Origin: Hordeum vulgare subsp. vulgare
Lineage: Eukaryota; Streptophyta; Magnoliopsida; Poales; Poaceae
NCBI RefSeq assembly: GCF_904849725.1
Contig: NC_058518.1
Location: forward strand, 506,093,225 to 506,157,224
DNA length: 64,000 nt
Direction of reading: 5' to 3'
Positions within the stretch are counted from its first letter, which is position 1, and each line of letters starts with the position of its first letter. A program made the translations under genes and the position numbers. The notes below the pieces were generated by a model, which made no database searches, was not told where the DNA came from, and saw only the letters and a program-made list of their open reading frames with translations. Below, piece after piece: positions 1 through 10,715 of the stretch.

Positions 1-61
1 ACCATGATAGGTCTTCGTGCGCGTAGGAAATTTTTTGTTTCCCATGCGACGTTCCCCAACA
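1..61 (+). repeat. 3' end of 5' LTR of element A1
   Basis: This stretch matches the terminus of the complete 3' LTR of the same element (7103-7163) and ends in CCCCAACA directly before the primer-binding site. The rest of this LTR is beyond the left edge of the window. Confidence 0.92.
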
Positions 62-62
62 G

Positions 63-75
63 TGGCATCATGAGC
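63..75 (+). other. Primer-binding site of element A1 (tRNA-Met type)
   Basis: TGGCATCATGAGC follows the LTR end after one base. It resembles the usual Copia TGGTATCAGAGC site complementary to the 3' end of initiator tRNA-Met. The same sequence in the same position occurs in the young element (46313-46325, minus strand), so the divergence from the canonical site belongs to the subfamily. Confidence 0.8.
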
Positions 76-1316
76 TAGGTTCATGCGTAGATGTCTTCTC
101 GAGTAGAACACAAAAGTTTTTGTGGGCGGTGATGTGCGTTTTGCTGCCCTCCTTAGTCTTTTCTTGATTCCGCGGTATTGTTGGATTGAAGTGGCTTGGA
201 CCGACATTACTCGTACGCTTACGAGAGACTGGTTTCATCCCTACGAGTAACCCCGTTGCTCAAAGATGACTGGCAAGTGTCAGTTTCTCTAACTTTACTT
301 GAATCGGATTTGACCTAGGAGGTCCTTGGATGAGGTTAAATAGCAATTCATATATCTCCGTTGTGGTGTTTGCGTAAGTAAGATGCGATCCTACTAGATA
401 CCCATGGTCACCACGTAAAACATGCAACAACAAAATTAGAGGACGTCTAACTTGTTTTTGCAGGGTATGCTTGTGATGTGATATGGCCAACGATGTGATG
501 TGATATATTGGATGTATGAGATGATCATGTTGTAATAGATAATATCGACTTGCACGTCGATGGTACGGCAACCGGCAGGAGCCATAGGGTTGTCTTTATA
601 CTAATATTTGTGCTTGCAGATGCGTTTACTATTTTGCTAGGATGTAGCTTTAGTAATAATAGCATGAGTAGCACGACAACCCCGATAGCGACACGTTGAT
701 GGAGATCATGGTGTGGCGCCGGTGACAAGAAGATCGTGCCGGTGCTTTGGTGATGGAGATCAAGGAGCGCGTGATGATGGCCATATCATGTCACTTATGA
801 ATTGCATGTGATGTTAATCCTTTTATGCACCTTATTTTGCTTAGAACGACGGTAGCATTATGAGGTGATCTCTCACTAAAATTTCAAGACAAAATTGTGT
901 TCTCCCCGACTGTGCACCGTTGCTACAGTTCGTTGTTTCGAGACACCACGTGATGATCGGGTGTGATAGACTCAACGTTCACATACAACGGGTGCAAAAC
1001 AGTTGCGCACGCGGAACACTCGGGTTAAGCTTGACGAGCCTAGCATGTGCAGACATGGCCTCGGAACACATGAGACCGAAAGGTCAATCATGAATCATAT
1101 AGATGATATGATTAGCATAGGGATGCTTACCACTGAAACTATACTCAACTCACGTGATGATCGGACTTGAGCTAGTGTAAGTGGATCATGAACCACTCAA
1201 ATGACTAGAGAGATGTACTTTTTGAGTCTGAGTTTAGCGAATAATTTGATTAAGTTAAACTCTAATTATCTTGAACATAGTCTAAGTCCACTTTGAATAT
1301 ATTTGTGTTGTAGATC

Positions 1317-4300
1317 ATAGCTCACGCGACAGTCACCCTGAATTTTAATACCTTCCTAGAGAAAGCTAAGTTGAAAGATGATGGAAGCAACTTTGTAGAC
1401 TGGGCTCATAATCTTAAGCTAATCTTACAAGCTGGGAAGAAGGATTATGTCCTTAATGCTGCGCTAGGAGATGAACCACCCGCTACGGCTGATCAGGATG
1501 TTAAGAACGCTTGGTTAGCACGTAAGGAGGACTACTCAGTAGTTCAATGTGCAGTCTTGTATGGCTTAGAACCGGGACTTCAACGTCGCTTTGAGCGTCA
1601 TGGAGCATTTGAGATGTTCCAGGAGTTGAAGTTTATCTTTCAGAAGAACGCCCGGATCGAGAGGTATGAGACCTCCGATAAATTCTATGCTTGCAAGATG
1701 GAGGAGAACTCGTCTGTCAGTGAACATGTGCTCAAATGTCTGGGTACTCAAACCGTCTAGCTGAGCTGGGGATTGAACTCCCGCAAGAGGCTATCACTGA
1801 TAGAATCCTTCAATCACTGCCGCCAAGCTATAAAGGCTTTGTGTTGAACTACAACATGCAAGGGATGAACAAGTCACCCGGCGAGTTGTTTGCGATGCTG
1901 AAAGTCGCAGAGTCTGAACTCCGTAAAGAGCATCAAGTGTTGATGGTGAATAAGACCACTAGTTTCAAGAGAAACGGCAAAGGCAAGAAGGGTAATTCAA
2001 AGAAGAGCGGCAAGCCTGTTGCCAATCCAACGAAGAAACCCAAAGCTGGACCTAAGCCTGAAACAGAGTGTTACTATTGCAAGGGTATGGGTCACTGGAA
2101 GCGCAATTGCCCCAAGTATCTGGCAGATAAGAAGGCGGCCAAAGAAAAATCAGGTATATTTGATATACATGTTATTGATGTGTACTTAACCGGCTCTCGT
2201 GGTAGTGCCTGGGTATTCGATACTGGTTCTGTTGCTCATATTTGCAACTCGAAACAGGAACTGCGGAATAGATGAAGGCTGGCGAAAGATGAAGTGACGA
2301 TGCGCGTAGGAAATGGTTCTAAGGTTGATGCAATCGCCGTCGGCACAGTTTCACTTCAGTTACCATGAGGATTAGTTATGAACTTGAATCATTGTTATTT
2401 AGTGCCTGCGTTGAGCATGAACATTATATCTGGATCTTGTTTATTGCGAGACGGTTACTCTTTTAAGTCAGAGAATAATGGTTGTTCTATTTCTATGAGT
2501 AACATCTTTTATGGTCATGCACCCAATGTGAGAGGATTGTTCATATTGAATCTTGATAGCGATACACACAGACATAACATTGAGACCAAAAGAGTTAGAG
2601 TTAACAATGATAGCGCCATATTTTTGTGGCACTGCCGCTTAGGTCATATTGGTGTAAAGCGCATGAAGAAACTCCATGCCGATGGACTTTTGGAGTCACT
2701 TGACTTTGATTCACTTGACACGTGCGAACCATGCCTCATGGGCAAGATGACTAAAACTCCGTTCTCCGGAACAATGGAGCGTGCAAGTGACTTGTTGGAA
2801 ATCATACATACCGATGTGTGCCGTCCGATGAGCGTAGAGGCACGCGGCGGATATCGTTATTTTCTCACCTTCACTGAAGATTTGAGTAGATATGGTTATG
2901 TCTACTTAATGAAGCACAAGTCTGAAACATTTGAAAAGTTCAAGCAATTTCAGAGTGAAGTTGAAAATCATCGTAACAAGAAGATCAAGTTCCTACGGTC
3001 CGATCGTGGGGGTGAATATCTGAGTTTCGAGTTTGGTGCTCACTTAAGACAATGTGGAATTGTTTCACAGTTGACACCGCCTGGAACACCATAGCGTAAT
3101 GGTGTCTCCGAGCGTCGTAATCGTACTTTATTAGAGATGGTGCGATCTATGATGTCTCTTACTGATTTGCCTTTATCGTTTTGGGGTTATGCATTAGAAA
3201 CAGCTGCATTCACTTTAAATAGGGCACCATCAAAATCCGTTGAGACGACACCATACGAACTGTGGTATGGAAAAAGGCCAAAGTTGTCGTTTCTTAAAGT
3301 TTGGGGATGTGATGCTTATGTCAAAAAGCTTCAGCCTGAAAAGCTGGAACCCAAAGCGGAAAAGTGCATCTTCATAGGTTACCCAAAAGAGACAGTTGGG
3401 TACACCTTCTATCTCAAATCCGAGGGCAAAGTGTTTGTTGCTAAAAACGGAGCTTTTCTCGAGAAGGAGTTTCTCTCAAGAGAATTGAGTGGGAGGAAGA
3501 TAGAACTTGACGAGGTTGTCGAACCTTTCATCCCTCTGGATGGTGGCGCAGGGCAAGGGGAAACCTCTGTCGTTGCGACGCCGGTTGAGGAGGAAGTTAA
3601 TGATGATGATCATGAAACTCCGGTTCAAGTTTCTGTCGAACCACGCAGGTTGACGAGACCACGTGCTGCTCCAGAGTGGTACGGTAATCCCGTCTTATCA
3701 ATCATGTTGTTGGACAACAATGAACCTGCAAATTATGAAGAAGCGATGGTGGGCCCAGATTCCAACAAATTGCTAGAAGCCATGAAGTCCGAGATAGGAT
3801 CCATGTATGAGAACAAAGTGTGGACTTTGGAGGTACTGCCTGAGGGCCGCAAGGCTATTCAGAACAAATGGATCTTTAAGAGGAAGACGGACGCTGACGG
3901 CAATGTGACCGTTTATAAAGCTCGACTTGTGGCAAAGGGTTTTTCACAAGTTCAAGGAGTTGACTACGATGAGACATTCTCACCCGTAGTGATGCTTAAG
4001 TCCGTCAGAATCATGGTAGCAATAGCTGCATTTTTCGATTATGAAATCTGGCAAATGGATGTCAAAACGGCGTTCCTTAACAGTTTCCTTAAGGAAGAAT
4101 TGTATATGATGCAACCCGAAGGTTTTGTCGATCCTAAGAATGCTAACAAGGTGTGCAAGCTCCAGCGATCCATTTATGGACTGGTGCAAGCATCTCGGAG
4201 TTGAAACAAACGCTTTGATGAGGTGATCAAAGCATTTGGGTTTATACAAGTGGTTGGAGAATCTTGTATTTACAAGAAAGTGAGTGGGAGCTCGGTGGCG

Positions 4301-5295
4301 TTTCTAATATTATATGTGGATGACATATTACTGATTGGAAACAACGTAGAGTTTTTGGAGAGCATAAAGGATTACTTGAATAAAAGTTTCTCTATGAAGG
4401 ACCTAGGAGAAGCTGCTTACATTCTAGGCATTAAGATCTATAAGGATAGATCAAAACGCCTGATAGGACTTTCACAAAGCACATACCTTGATAAAGTTTT
4501 GAAGATGTTCAAAATGGAATAGTCCAAGAAAGGGTTCTTGCCAGTTTTACAAGGTACGAGATTGAGTAAGACTCAGTGCCCAGCAACTGATGAGGATAGA
4601 GAGCATATGCGCTCCGTCCCCTATGCTTCAGCCATAGGTTCTATCATGTATGCAATGCTGTGCACTAGACCGGCCGTTAGCCTGGCCATAAGTATGGGGG
4701 GTAGGTTCCAGAGTAATCCAGGAGTGGATCACTGGACAGCGGTCAAGAATATCCTGAAGTACCTGAAAAGGACTAAGGAGATGTTTCTCGTGTATGGAGG
4801 TGACGAAGAGCTCGCCGTAAAAGGTTACGTTGATGCAAGCTTTGACACAGATCCGGACGACTCTAAGTCGCAAACCGGATACGTATTTATTCTTAATGAG
4901 GGTGCGGTAAGCTGGTGCAGTTCCAAGCAAAGCGTCGTAGCAGATTCTACATGTGAAGCGGAGTACATGGCTGCCTCGGAGGCGGCTAAGGAGGGTGTCT
5001 GGATGAAGCAATTCATGAAGGATCTTGGAGTGGTGCCAAGCGCACTGAATCCAATAACCTTGTTCTGTGACAACACGGGTGCCATTGCCTTAGCAAAGGA
5101 CCACGGTTTCACAAGAAGTCCAGACACATCAAACGACGCTTCAACCTCATCCGCGACTACGTCGAAGGAGAGGACGTAAATATATGCAAAGTGCACACGG
5201 ATCTGAATGTAGCAGACCCGCTGACTAAACCTCTTCCACGGCCAAAGCATGATCAACACCAGAACTATATGGGTGTTAGATTTATTACAATGTAA
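1317..5295 (+). pseudogene. gag-pol: gag-pol polyprotein pseudogene of element A1
   Basis: Decayed Copia polyprotein, co-linear with the intact 1326-codon frame at 41090-45070. Visible in order: gag (UBN2-type) region; CCHC zinc knuckle (C-YY-C...H....C near 2072-2111); aspartic protease with DTG near 2221; GAG-pre-integrase His/Cys motif; integrase core with HTD, SDRGGE and SERRN; reverse transcriptase with YVDD near 4315; RNase H with DAS and CDN. Lesions: start codon is ATA (1317); one-base deletion near 1733; stops at 2273, 2367, 3092, 4202 and 4520; one-base deletion near 5098. The total length is two bases shorter than the intact copy, as the two deletions predict. No functional product is expected. 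Confidence 0.93.
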
Positions 5296-5336
5296 TTCGC
5301 ATGATGATGTGAGGGCTAGATTATTGACTCTAGTGC

Positions 5337-5347
5337 AAGTGGGAGAC
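5337..5347 (+). other. Polypurine tract of element A1
   Basis: AAGTGGGAGAC lies immediately before the 3' LTR, where plus-strand DNA priming occurs in LTR retrotransposons. The identical tract, reversed, is at 41038-41048 in the young copy. Confidence 0.8.
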
Positions 5348-7163
5348 TGTTGGAATTATGCCCTAGAGGCAATAATAAATATAGTTATTATTATAATTCA
5401 TGTATCAAGATAATCATTTATTATCCATGCTATAATTGTATTGAATGAAGACTCATTTACATGTGTGGATACATAGACAAAACGCTGTCCCTAGCAAGCC
5501 CCTAGTTGGCTAGCCAGTTGATCAAAGATAACCCGTGTCTTCTGATTATGAACAAGGTGTTGTTGCTTGATAACTGGATCACGTCATTAGGAGAATCACG
5601 TGATGGACTAGACCCAAACTAATAGACGTAGCATGTTGATCGTGTCATTTTGTTGCTACTGTTTTTTGCGTGTCAAGTATTTGTTCCTATGACCATGAGA
5701 TCATATAACTCACTAACACCGGAGGAATACTTTTTGTGTATCAAACGTCGCAACGTAACTGGGTGACTATAAAGATGCTCTACAGGTATCTCCGAAGGTG
5801 TTCGTTGAGTTAGTATGGATCGAGACTGGGATTTGTCACTCCGTGTGACGGAGAGGTATCTCGGGGCCCACTCGGTAATACAACATCACACACAAGCCTT
5901 GCAAGCAATGTGACTTAGTGTAAGTTGCGGGATCTTGTATTACGGAACGAGTAAAGAGACTTGCCGGTAAACAAGATTGAAATAGGTATGCGGATACTGA
6001 CGATCGAATCTCGGGCAAGTAACATACCGAAGGACAAAGGGAATGACATACGGGATTATATGAATCCTTGGCACTGAGGTTCAAACGATAAGATCTTCGT
6101 AGAATATGTAGGATCCAATATGGATATCCAGGTCCCGCTATTGGATATTGACCGAGGAGTCTCTCGGGTCATGTCTACATAGTTCTCGAACCCGCAGGGT
6201 CTGCACACTTAAGGTTCGACGTTGTTTTATGCGTATTTGAGTTATATGGTTGGTTACCAAATGTTGTTCGGAGTCCCGGATGAGATCACGGACGTCACGA
6301 GGGTTTCCGGAATGGTCCGGAAACGAAGATTGATATATAGGATGACCTCATTTGATTACCGGAAGGTTTTCGGAGTTACCGGGAATGTACCGGGAATGAC
6401 GAATGGGTTCCGGGAGTTCACCGGGGGGCAACCCACCCCGGGGAAGCCCATAAGCCTTGGGGGTGGCACACCAGCCCTAATGGGCTGGTGGGACAGCCCA
6501 AAAGAGCCCTATGCGCCATAGGAAGAAAAATCAAAGAGAAAAGGAAAAAAAAGAGGAGGTGGGAAAAGGGAGAAGGACTCCACCTTCCAAACCAAGTTGG
6601 ACTCGGTTTGGGGGGAGACCTTCCTCCCTTGGCTCGGCCGAAACCCTTAGGGGTCCTTGGACCCCAAGGCAAGGCTCCCCCTCTTCCCCCTATATATACG
6701 GAGGTTTTAGGGCTGATTTGAGACGACTTTTCCACGGCAGCCCGACCACATACCTCCACGGTTTTTCCTCTAGATCGCGTTTCTGCGGAGCTCGGGCGGA
6801 GCCCTGCTGAGACAAGATCATCACCAACCTCCGGAGCACCGTCACGCTGCCGGAGAACTCTTCTACCTCTCCGTCTCTCTTGCTGGATCAAGAAGGCCAA
6901 GATCATCGTCGAGCTGTACGTGTGTTGAACGCTGAGGTGCCGTCCGTTCGGCACTAGATCGTGGGACTGATCGCGGGACGGTTCGCGGGGCGGATCGAGG
7001 GACGTGAGGACGTTCCACTACATCAACCGCATTCACTAACGCTTCTGTTGTACGGTCTACAAGGGTACGTAGATCACACATCCCCTCTCGTAGATGGACA
7101 TCACCATGATAGGTCTTCGTGCGTGTAGGAAATTTTTTGTTTCCCATGCGACGTTCCCCAACA
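5348..7163 (+). repeat. 3' LTR of element A1 (1816 bp)
   Basis: Begins TGTTGGAATTATG and ends CCCCAACA, with the perfect TGTTGG...CCAACA terminal inverted repeat of this family. It aligns along its whole length with the solo LTR at 29710-31508 and the LTRs at 39661-41037 and 46327-48152 (those three in reverse). The 3' boundary is set by the abrupt switch at 7164 to the Ala/Pro-rich pol linker of the element it landed in. Confidence 0.93.
6691..6698 (+). promoter_or_regulatory. TATA box of the Angela-type LTR
   Basis: TATATATA follows a C-rich stretch in the LTR and is kept in every LTR copy in the window, including 30187-30196 and 46792-46800 on the minus strand. The position about two thirds into the LTR fits the U3/R promoter of BARE-type elements. 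Transcription start was not determined. Confidence 0.6.
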
Positions 7164-9110
7164 AGACGGTGTTGGTGCAGGAGATGATGGAGTCGAGACC
7201 GCCGACGCAGGGCTGGTCGGCAGCCCGGGATCCGGCGAGGCAGTAGCCAGCCCAGGCGAGGCCGATGGAGAGCCGGGCGTAGCAGTGGCCAACACAGGAG
7301 AGGCCAGCTGAGCACCAGGCAAGGCAGGCTCAGCTGGCGCCGGCGGGACCAGCAGCGTGGAGCCACGCGTCGGCGTGACAGGCGGGCGGGCTCCACCCGC
7401 TGGGCAGGGCGCAGCGACGTCGCGCGGGACGGAGGCCACGGGCGGAGTCGGGCGGGCGGGCGGGGTGAACAGCGCCCGCGATGCATGGCCCATGCACGTC
7501 GCGCAGGGGCGCCAGCACGGGCGCGGCAGGAACGGGCGGGAGGGTGTTGCAGGCTCCACCCGCTATGCATGGCCCATGCACGTCCGGAGAAGCACCGTCC
7601 GGAATCCTCTCCTCAAGTAGTTCGAGGCGAGTGCCACGTCCAATACCTGCAGCATGATTAGGAAGCAACGCAGGGGTATATGCAACATCAACAAATTGGT
7701 CAGGCGAAGGTATAGGCATGGGTACTTGTAACGGTTGACCGGTAGGAAGAGTCGGAAGTGTGCGAAATGGGAACACGTTTTCATCAAACACGACGTCACG
7801 AGAGATGTAGACGCGATTGGTAGGGACATGTAAGCATTTGTACCCTTTGTGAAGAGAACTATACCCTAGAAAAACACACTTCTTGGACCGAAACTCAAGC
7901 TTATGTTTGTTATACGGGCGTAGATGAGGCCAACATGCACACCCGAACACTTTGAAAAATGTGTAGTCTGGAACTTCATTAAGTAGGAGTTCAAGTGGGG
8001 TTTTCATTTTTACAAGTCGTGATGGAAGCCTATTTATAAGAAAACAGGCTGTGGAGAAGGCATCACTCCAAAAACGAAAAGGGACAGAAGCATGAGCTTG
8101 TAGGGTTAGTCCTGTTTCGACAAGATGACAATGCTTACGTTCGGCAGTTCCATTTTGTTGATGGGTATGAGGACATGACACACGATGGGAGATCCCAAGC
8201 TTGTTAAAGAACAAGTTGAGCTGGTGGTATTCACCCCCCCCCCCCAGTCGGATTGCACATGAATGATTTTGTACTTAAGGAGACGTTTAACGTGGGCTTG
8301 AAACTGAACAAAGACATCAAATACATCAGACTTGCGCTTAATAAGATATAGCCAAGTAAATCGACTGTAAGCATCAATAAAACTGACATAATAATTGTGA
8401 CCACTCACGGATGTCTGGGCATGACCCCATACATCGGAAAATACAAGCTCAAGAGGATATGTCACAACACGACTAGAATCTGAAAACGGAAGTTGATGAC
8501 TCTTGCCCTGCTGACAGGCATCACAGATAGTTTCAGCATTTTTATTGGATACAACTGGTAGATCATGACGATGCAATATGTGTCGAACTATGGGGTCCGC
8601 CGGATGACCAAGGCGTGCATGCCAGTGTGTAGATGGCACACGCACACTAGTGAACACCTGGGGAGAAGACGGCGTGGAAGGTGGTGGCGGCGCATCAAGA
8701 GCATATAGGCCATGCCGAAGGCGACCACTAAGCAGAATGGACCTCGTGTCCCGGTCCTTGATAAAGAAACGAAAAGGGTGAAACTCAGCAAGGACATGAT
8801 TATCACGAGTAAGTTGAGGAATGGACAACAAACTGCGCGTAGCGAAGGGAACTCGAAGGACATTGGAGAGATGCAATGGGCGAAAATTATGTGTAAGGAG
8901 AGAGGCCTGACCAACATGTGAGATGCACATACCTGCTCCGTTTGCGGTGTGAACCCGATCATGACCGCGATATGGCTCCTGAGTAGAGAGCTTGCTCATC
9001 TCGCTGGTGAGGTGGTTGGTGGCGCCAGTGTCCATGTACCAATCAACGGAGTAGGATGGCGTGCGTCCAGACTCATGACCCGTCACCGCAGCAACAGCCT
9101 TCTTATCATT
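7164..9110 (-). pseudogene. pol: pol fragment (protease, integrase) of the short-LTR Copia element
   Basis: Runs right to left downstream of gag. The first segment (9086-8106) has the protease DTGA motif after a WYMDTG start, a GAG-pre-integrase motif (HARLGH...CDACQQGK) and the integrase core up to QSDWGG. At a 12-C run near 8231-8243 (poly-G in the coding strand) the frame shifts, and the integrase continues in another frame (8214-7330) with HTHQQNGTAERKH, including the catalytic Glu, then the PLELL and FGCACWPH motifs. Another frame change follows near 7500 in an Ala/Pro-rich linker. RT is absent because element A1 interrupts at 7163. Confidence 0.88.
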
Positions 9111-10564
9111 CCTTTGCCATTGTTGCCAAGGCCAAGGAAGTCTTGCTTGTAGCGACGATGGCAGCGAGAGGCAATGTGCCGCTCAATTCCATAGAGCTGG
9201 CAGGCCTGCGGGGCGCCACAAGAGGAGCAACACGCCACCGGCCGGTTGCCGCCCGTGATGGTCGGAGCGTTGCCCCGTGAAGCCTGTTGTGATGACGACG
9301 CCGATCTGGTGTTGGAGGAAGAAGACCGCGAGGGCTTGCCACGAGTCGCGGCATTGGCAGCAGCAAAGCCAGGGGAGACACGGCGCGCCTTGATGCGCTG
9401 TTCACGGCCAAGGAGCCGTGCATAGAGCTCACGAGACGCGAGCGGATCATCACGGCCGTGGACGTTCTCAATGAGATTGTCATAATCATCATCAAGCCCG
9501 TTAAGCACAAAGGTGGTGAACTCCTCATCCTGTAGCGGCTGGCCAACAGAGGCCAACGTGTCGGCTAGACCCCGCATCTTGTTGAAGTAGTCTGTGATGC
9601 TGAGGTCACCAAGATTAGTCTCACCCAGCTCGATGCGTATAGAATGAGCACGTGCCTGAGACTGGGAGGAAAAACTGGTGTGAAGCGCTGCCCACGCCTC
9701 CCGGGATGTAGCGGCGAAGATGACCAGCGAGGAGACGCTCGGGGTGAGCGAGGACTGGATGGCGGAGAGGATGGCTTGATCCTGAGCCACACACGTGTGA
9801 TACGCCGGGTGATGAGGCGGCGGACACGGGATAGAGCCGTCAACGTAGCCCTCGAGGTAGCGACTCCGCAGAAGGGGCAGCACCTGGGCACGCCAGGACA
9901 AGTAGTTGTCCGTCGCCAGCTTCACCGGCAGGAGATGCGAGAAGTAGAACGGCGACGGCAGGGCGACCGGATCAGCATGCACCGGTAGCGGTGCATAGAA
10001 CACCATCGACGGGGCCGCCTCGGGATGACCAGCGGCCACCGAGTAGGGCGGGGCGCTAGAGGAGCTGAGCGCGGGGGGGGGGGGGGCGTAGGGTTCCATG
10101 GCAGGGGCCCCGTAGTGTGACGCGGCGGCGGCTCCCTGGGACGACTGGAGCGGCGCGGGGTAGACCGTCGGCGGCGAGTAGTGATGCGGGGTAGACGACC
10201 CGCAGATCATCGGCGGCGGCGGCATGGACTGGTGCGGCGGCGGCGGCGTGCCATAGTAGGGCGGGAGAGGCGCGGCGTAGTGCTGCGGCACCGAGGACGC
10301 GCCATAGGGAGCCGTCCAGGAGGACGACGGCGGCGGTGCGCCATGGCCGGGATGAGGTGCACCGGCCGTGGCAGTAGCCCCAGGCGGGGTGGTGAGATCC
10401 GATCCACTCGGATTGCAAGGCGACGCCGGGGCCCCATAGGCTGTCGCCAGGGGCCGGGAGGCGAGAAACGGCGACGCGGGGGCGAGGGCCGGCGCCACGG
10501 CAGTCGGGGCGGCGCTAGGGGTCGGCGGCGGTGGTGGTGGTGGCGGTGCAGCGGAAGACATCAT
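9083..10564 (-). pseudogene. gag: gag of the short-LTR Copia element
   Basis: A 493-codon frame. Residues 1 to about 200 are rich in Pro, Ala, Ser and Tyr. A UBN2-type gag domain follows, opening with LLPVKLATDNYLSW and containing YFNKMRGLADTL, then a basic Ser/Gly linker. The terminal CCHC knuckle is damaged: the second Cys of the C-x2-C pair is Tyr (CQLYG). The frame then runs out because of an indel near 9100, and the protease is read in another frame. The start at 10564 lies 17 bases after the primer-binding site. The product is unlikely to support packaging. Confidence 0.85.
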
Positions 10565-10566
10565 AA

Positions 10567-10581
10567 CCTAATTTGATACCA
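10567..10581 (-). other. Primer-binding site of the short-LTR Copia element
   Basis: On the minus strand TGGTATCAAATTAGG directly follows the LTR end ...GTCTTACA. TGGTATCA is the standard Copia complement to initiator tRNA-Met. Confidence 0.85.
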
Positions 10582-10715
10582 TGTAAGACGTAATGTTTTG
10601 GGAAGTGCTCGACACCCTAAACGGGGTGTGGCTATCTCATTATATAAGGGTACCCAAGGGGCACAATACAATATACAGTATATGCATACAGGGCTACGGT
10701 ATATACAGTCTAACA
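10582..10715 (-). repeat. 5' LTR (134 bp) of the short-LTR Copia element, with TATA box
   Basis: On the minus strand it begins TGTTAGACTG and ends CGTCTTACA, next to the primer-binding site. A TATA element (TTATATAAT, about 10639-10647) lies inside. The target duplication would be ATGAG (10716-10720); its partner is outside the window. Confidence 0.85.

Larger units (their letters stand above)
1..7163 (+). mobile_element. Angela/BARE/WIS-like Copia LTR retrotransposon, degenerate (element A1)
   Basis: Ty1-copia element in plus orientation. The last 61 bp of the 5' LTR open the window, followed by a primer-binding site, a ~1.25-kb untranslated leader, a gag-pol frame in Copia order (gag, protease, integrase, RT, RNase H), a polypurine tract and a complete 3' LTR (5348-7163). 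Compared with the intact relative at 39661-48152, gag-pol has lost its start codon and carries five stops and two frameshifts, so the copy is dead. It sits inside an older Copia element whose truncated pol resumes at 7164. The right-hand target duplication should be AGACG (7164-7168); its partner lies outside the window. Angela/BARE/WIS identity is recognised from the LTR sequence; the exact subfamily is uncertain. Confidence 0.93.
7164..10715 (-). mobile_element. Short-LTR Copia retrotransposon, truncated by element A1
   Basis: Minus-strand Ty1-copia element. From right to left: 134-bp 5' LTR (10582-10715), primer-binding site directly adjoining it, gag (start 10564), then protease and integrase. 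At 7164, in the linker between integrase and RT, it is cut by insertion of element A1; RT, RNase H and the 3' LTR should lie beyond the left edge. The very short LTR and the Pro/Ala-rich gag head resemble Ale/Retrofit-type Copia elements; that lineage call is an inference. Several frameshifts show it is inactive and older than A1. Confidence 0.88.

Noticed and set aside
260..728. Minus-strand frames in the leader of element A1 (and 45603-46127 in A2)
   Set aside because: They lie in the untranslated leader, antisense to the element. The A2 version is longer but has no domain or promoter.
10181..10576. Arg-rich plus-strand frame
   Set aside because: Antisense to the Pro/Ala-rich gag head of the Copia element.
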